DNA from: Microcebus murinus
Lineage: Eukaryota > Chordata > Mammalia > Primates > Cheirogaleidae
Length of the DNA: 64,000 nt
Direction: 5' to 3'
Assembly (NCBI RefSeq): GCF_040939455.1
Contig: NC_134116.1
Span: 71,503,900 to 71,567,899, forward strand
Made by a program: the position numbers and the translations under genes. The notes under the pieces are model-generated. The model searched no databases and had not been told where the DNA came from. It saw only the letters and a list, made by a program, of their open reading frames with translations. Positions 59,811-64,000 of this stretch are shown in pieces (the first letter of the stretch is position 1; each line of letters starts with the position of its first letter).

Positions 59811-59977
59811 TAAAACATTTTTTTTTAATTTTTTTTTTATTTTGGCATATTATGGGGGTACAGATTTTAAGGTTTCAATAAATGCCCATTTCCCCCCCTC
59901 CCCCCAAAAGTCTGAGTCTCCATCATGACCAATTGCAAGGCTGTGGAAACAGCCCAAGTGCCCATAAAACATTTTTT
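59811..59977 (-). mobile_element. Lemur-type L1 3' stub with target duplication
   Basis: Antisense of the tail seen at 3.1 kb: CATATTATGGGGGTACAGAT, TTTAAGGTTTCAATAAATGC and a C-rich run. The flanks share TAAAACATTTTTT (59,811-59,823 and 59,965-59,977). The insert of about 140 bp is a severely 5'-truncated L1. Confidence 0.75.
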
Positions 59978-60002
59978 AAAAAAACAATTACCTTTAGATA
60001 TT

Positions 60003-60022
60003 GGTGGGGGTGGGGGTGGGGG
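60003..60022 (+). repeat. G-rich tract
   Basis: GGTGGGGGTGGGGGTGGGGG has three G5 runs plus GG. It could form a G-quadruplex if a G5 run is split or a two-layer form is used. Confidence 0.6.
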
Positions 60023-60489
60023 ATAAAAAGTTAACCCTCTTCTAAACCAAGAGAGGGGAGGCTGGCTTTTCTCTTGCAAACTTACTGATGATCTTGATGT
60101 AATTAGAAGCTATCTGAGCTTTCCAAAGAATCTTGTAGATATAAATTCACTAGTCAAACTACAAGGAATTTAAAGCTCTACTACTATCTCCTTGATTTGC
60201 ATGGTTTTACTTTCAGAATTTGAGCCACTTGTTGTATCAGACATCCATATAATAGTTATTTAAGTCACCAACTCACTACAGCATGGGTAGCATGTTCTTT
60301 ATCCAAATTAGAAGTCAACAAGCTAACATCAAACTCTTTATCAAAATGCACATTTGAACTACATTAAGTTAAATATAAGTCTAATAGTTTATAGAATTCA
60401 AGATACTAAGCAATGGAAAATTATGTCTTACTATAAAACTTAGTAAGAAAAATGGTAACATTGCTTTTATGATGAGTCTATGTTCTAAA
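60023..60489. other. Unassigned DNA
   Basis: No feature recognised. Confidence 0.4.
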
Positions 60490-60640
60490 AACTGTCCAAA
60501 ATGCTTTTACATATATATTCCCATTTAGTCCTCAGATCAACTCTTCAAGATAGGAATTATTAATCACATCTTTTTATGGAAAGACCAAGTCTCAGAGAAG
60601 TTAAATAACTTAAAGTATGGAGCTAGTGTCTAAAGTTAAA
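60490..60640 (-). mobile_element. MIR fragment
   Basis: Antisense MIR: ATTCCCATTTAGTCCTCAGA, AAGATAGGAATTATTAATCA, GTCTCAGAGAAGTTAAATAA. Confidence 0.6.
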
Positions 60641-60979
60641 ATGGAAACAGATAATAGCATACAAGGAATGATCATATTCTGACTTTAATTCATTCCATGG
60701 TTTGGTTTTCTTATTTATCACTTATATAACACTTCAGCATACAAATGGGAAAAAAATTCTAGTTGTATAAATGGTCAGTAAAAGCATAATGTTTGAGATT
60801 TGGGGAAATAAACTACAGTAGTTAATAGGCATTTGGAAGCAAGAGATTGTAATTCTCGCTCTAAAACTTATTTTCCATGCTACATTATCAGAGCAGCATT
60901 ACAATAGGGCTGTGTCATTAAACTCTTTTTGTGAATATTCAGCTTCAGTGATTTTTTGAAAACAAGTTACATTACCATC
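60641..60979. other. Unassigned DNA
   Basis: No feature recognised; A/T-rich. Confidence 0.4.
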
Positions 60980-61370
60980 TATTATGGACTGAATCGTGTC
61001 CCCACTAAAAATCTATGTGTTGAAGCCCTGACCCCAATGTGACTGTATTTGGAGATACAGCCTTTAAAGAAATAATTAAGGTGAGATAAAATTATAAGGA
61101 TGGGATCTAATCTGATAAGACTGGTGGCCTTACAAGAAGAGCAAGAGATACAGGAGTTCTCTCTCTCCATGTACATGCAGAGATAAGACCATGTGAGGAC
61201 ACAACAAGAAGGCAGCCATCTGCAAGCCAGGAGGAGAGCCCTCACCAGAAACCATCCCTGCTGGCACCTGGATTTTGGATTTCCAGCCCCGGAACTGTTA
61301 GAAAATAAATTTCTATTGTTTAAGCCACCCAGTCTGTGGTATTTTGTTATGGTGGCCCAAGCAAATGTAG
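60980..61370 (+). mobile_element. MLT1B-like MaLR LTR
   Basis: Sense LTR: TTATGGACTGAATCGTGTCC, TGACTGTATTTGGAGATACA, AAGACTGGTGGCCTTACAAG, GAGAGCCCTCACCAGAAACC, GTTTAAGCCACCCAGTCTGT. Near full length with decayed ends. The antisense 139-codon frame (60,982-61,401) is LTR text. Confidence 0.8.
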
Positions 61371-62000
61371 GGGCCAACGGGCCAAAAAAATCAACTTGCA
61401 AAGGTCATATTAAATGGAGAGAAGGTATACAAATTTATTTAATGGGAAGCTTCAGAATGAAGACCCAAACCCCCAATGGGGTACAGAAGCTTATATCCCA
61501 TCTTGAGGTTGCATTAAGAATGAGAGCTTGGATCCTGGCAAAACGAGCTATAAGATAGAGGAGAAGAGGATTTCTGTTGGGGGGCAGTAAATGACCACTA
61601 GGGAAAAGTCAGTGGGCCTGAAGAACATACAATGGTCTGTGGCAGTCTGTTGGGCTCACGAAGAAGACAATGGTTTGTGACAAAATTCTGTCCAGGTTTG
61701 TTGTTAGACTTTAGTCTTCCTTCCTGTGATAGGGATTCCATTAATGAAAACTCAGGGAAAAAAATGGAGGTAATTGTTTTTCTTCTTTGATAGGGAACTT
61801 TAGAGAACAGCTTCCTCCTGTGCTTTGGAAGAGATGATTACAGGGATGGTCAGAGAGACCTCAAGGCCCTTTTTTCAGTTCAGCATGTATAAAGCTCCAT
61901 ATTTTGGGGTATCAGATTCTGAACTCAGACTAAAACAGTCCCAAATTAGGCCACTATTAGTTTCTAAAATTATTCCACCATTCCAGAAAATTATTATTCC
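61371..62000 (-). mobile_element. Probable ERV LTR, abutting the MLT1 LTR
   Basis: The phrases GTCATATTAAATGGAGAGAA, TACAAATTTATTTAATGGGA, TCAGAATGAAGACCCAAACC, CCACTAGGGAAAAGTCAGTG and GATTACAGGGATGGTCAGAG resemble the antisense of a mammalian LTR whose polyA region lies at the left. It begins where the MLT1 LTR ends. Family unverified. Confidence 0.45.
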
Positions 62001-62817
62001 ATTATCAACAAATAAGTCATTTCTTGTCCCCGGACCAAAAATAAAGAACATTAACTTTTACTTATATAACATTTTCTGAATCATTGTGCTTGCCCAGGCT
62101 TTTATTAATATATGTTTATTTCTGCTCTGCCATTTTCCAGCCACCTTTTAGATTTAAACAATTATATAACTTTATAGAACACAATAGTAGGGTGGTAGCA
62201 AATAGAAAGGTTTTTCAAGGGGATAGAAGTAACTATTTGCTGCTCCCAGTAGTGAAAATAAAGGCTTGGTTGCTACAGCCTGAGCCACCCCTTCTTGCCC
62301 AAGCTTTTGTCCTGCTAGAGGTAAATTCTCCCAGAAACACAACACAACACAAGGTGGTGCTGTTGCATTTATGCTAAGCCAGCTGCCAGCCTGGCCACTC
62401 AGGCTATCTGTAGGTTTGATCTGAAAGTGTTAAGTATGTGCCAAAGGCAGGGAGGGGTGGGTTTTGTATATATAAGTGTTTATAAAATCATCATCCTTTC
62501 AGATAAGAAAAGCTAAGTGGAAGGAAGGAGGAGGTGAGTAAATTTGTTCCATACATGAAAGCCTCTGGGAAAACCATCTTAACAAAAGAAAGGAAAGTGA
62601 AAGACAGTACAAATAGGTTTCTTTTGTTACTAAATTATAGGAACATAGAAAGTTAGATATAGAAGAGATAAGAAGATATTACCTAGCCATCTCCCTATCT
62701 GCAGACAGGATTTCTTTTATAAATTATCGGCAGTTAAACTTTTTCTCTTGGTTTTAAAATTTTCCAGGGAAGGAGATGACACTTGCTCCCCCCACAAATC
62801 AACAATCGGCTAGTGTT
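62001..62817. other. Unassigned DNA
   Basis: No gene recognised; the 97-codon frame 62,084-62,377 has no domain. A short ACACAACACAACACAA run is at about 62,338-62,352. Confidence 0.4.
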
Positions 62818-62846
62818 GTGTTTACTTCAGCAGCATGTATACTAAA
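62818..62846 (+). pseudogene. Possible U6 snRNA 5'-end pseudogene fragment
   Basis: The word GTGTTTACTTCAGCAGCATG followed by TATACTAAA agrees with the 5' end of U6 snRNA at 23 of 29 positions, and all six differences are transitions. Homology beyond 62,846 is weak (a possible AGGAAATTGTCGTGG match to the central U6 region). U6 pseudogenes are common in primates. A chance match over so short a span cannot be excluded. Confidence 0.35.
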
Positions 62847-63063
62847 CAATTGCTAGTGTCAGGAAATTGTCGTGGACATATGTGCTCCTCCTCTTGTTCT
62901 GAATTCAGGGGGGATAGAAAAGGTTTGATCAGCAGCCAAGCCCACTGAGAAGCATAAAAGAACTAACTAAAACTCAAGGCTTGGATTGCCCTCCCTCCTT
63001 TGCTTAGCTGAGGCAAGGCAGCCCTCAGATGCTGCATCTGGAAAGTGAAGAGGTTGGACTAAC
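62847..63063. other. Unassigned DNA
   Basis: No feature recognised beyond the weak U6 extension. Confidence 0.4.
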
Positions 63064-63215
63064 ATTAGTGGTTTCCACAAATGTTTGGATCACAAAATCA
63101 CCTGGGAAGTGTTCTAAATAACTACAGATTCCAGGACCTCACCCATAAATTTGCACAGTTAGAAAATCCAGGGCAGGGCCCAGAAATTGTATTTAAAAAA
63201 AAATCCAAAGGAGTC
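63064..63215 (+). mobile_element. MER5-like hAT (Charlie) element
   Basis: TAGTGGTTTCCACAAATGTT, CACAAAATCACCTGGGAAGT, CAGATTCCAGGACCTCACCC, CAGGGCCCAGAAATTGTATT follow the MER5A order. A non-autonomous DNA transposon fossil. Confidence 0.8.
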
Positions 63216-64000
63216 TTTTCTTTGGAAAACATTTTCCCTGTCTGAAGATATGGAAATGAGGTATAAATCCATAGGGTGGTAGCCCAGCCTAGGTCAAATA
63301 ACTGGTGGATAGATACCACTGGATTCAATATCAGTGATTCTCAAATCCCATCTGACTTTAGGATTTTCAGGTGTCCTTAACACAAAAGTCCTTGAAATAT
63401 GAAAATGCATTATCCCAGGTCCAAAAGAATTTCCTTTCAAACTGTATTCCCCATCCTTTGAATAAACTGTTGTATTGATCTACAACCAAAAGTTTTCTAA
63501 ATTTTTCAAACACATGAAATTGGGAACTCCAGAAATATCACTGTGGTTAATAATAATAAAAAAAAAACTAATAATAATCATTATATTCATCCTGATTCCT
63601 ACATGCTATGCTATTTTCTTAGAACTGTAACTATGAATTAGTTGACAATTATGAAAATAGTATTGTGACTATTTATGATTTCATTTTTATAAAACTGTAA
63701 AGTTAAGACACTAGTCAAATACTTGGCAAGTGTATAAGTAGATAAGTCACATACTGACAAATTCAGCTGTATAGAAGTTACAAAAAATGTCTCTATTTAA
63801 AATTTTGGTTTTCTCTCAGACTTTGTCTAGCTTAACAATGTGAAATTCAGTTAACAAGGCAGTTGTATTCATATCCCAAAAGTCTTATCTGAAAGAATCA
63901 GATAATTGAAACATCGTTTGTTTACTATAGTTTATAGTATCAAGGTAATTCATTTTGCTTTCCATTTCCCCTTGCATTTAATGTAATGTGAGTTCAATGT
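63216..64000. other. Unassigned A/T-rich DNA
   Basis: No gene or family recognised to the window end. Confidence 0.4.

Overview
The window is ordinary non-coding DNA of a primate, very probably a lemur (strepsirrhine). Two Alu copies carry the lemur-type linker, an extra A/T-rich segment between the left and right halves (40,137-40,469 on + and 43,602-43,941 on -). Three short L1 3' ends share the GTACCCCCATAATATG tail that I know from lemur genomes. I found no protein-coding gene. No open frame exceeds about 150 codons, none has a recognisable domain, and the longest ones lie on microsatellites or LTRs. The window is either intergenic or inside a large intron; the sequence alone cannot say which.

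Layout. 0-8 kb: a MIR, an Alu monomer, MaLR-type LTRs, two abutting L1 fragments in opposite orientation (4.8-6.65 kb) and a recent L1 stub. 8-16 kb: mostly unique A/T-rich DNA with L1 pieces, (CA)n and (TA)n microsatellites, an unnamed repeat with a perfect 16-bp inverted repeat (10.2 kb) and a clean solitary LTR with a 4-bp target duplication (14.9-15.4 kb). 16-25 kb: a 277-bp piggyBac-like miniature transposon bounded by TTAA, a Tigger element, a MER1-like hAT fragment and MIR/L2 pieces. 25-33 kb: L2 and LTR remnants, a second L1 stub, an old Alu. 33.06-33.76 kb: a processed pseudogene fragment of SMARCC1, the only gene-derived sequence I recognise beyond a possible U6 scrap. 34-46 kb: MIRs, a CpG-retaining unique stretch (34.6-35.2 kb), an Alu nested in a MER5-like hAT element, and microsatellites. 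46-64 kb: several LTRs (two with target duplications), long L2 remnants including a ~450-bp pair repeated 3 kb apart, a third L1 stub, a possible U6 fragment and a MER5-like element.

No genes here work together as a system. The parts most worth checking are the piggyBac-like element, the L2-derived direct repeat, the CpG-retaining block and the homeodomain/octamer-like motif cluster near 25.7 kb. Family names come from memory of consensus sequences and were not checked with RepeatMasker; the broad class is more reliable than the subfamily, and ends are approximate unless a target-site duplication is given.
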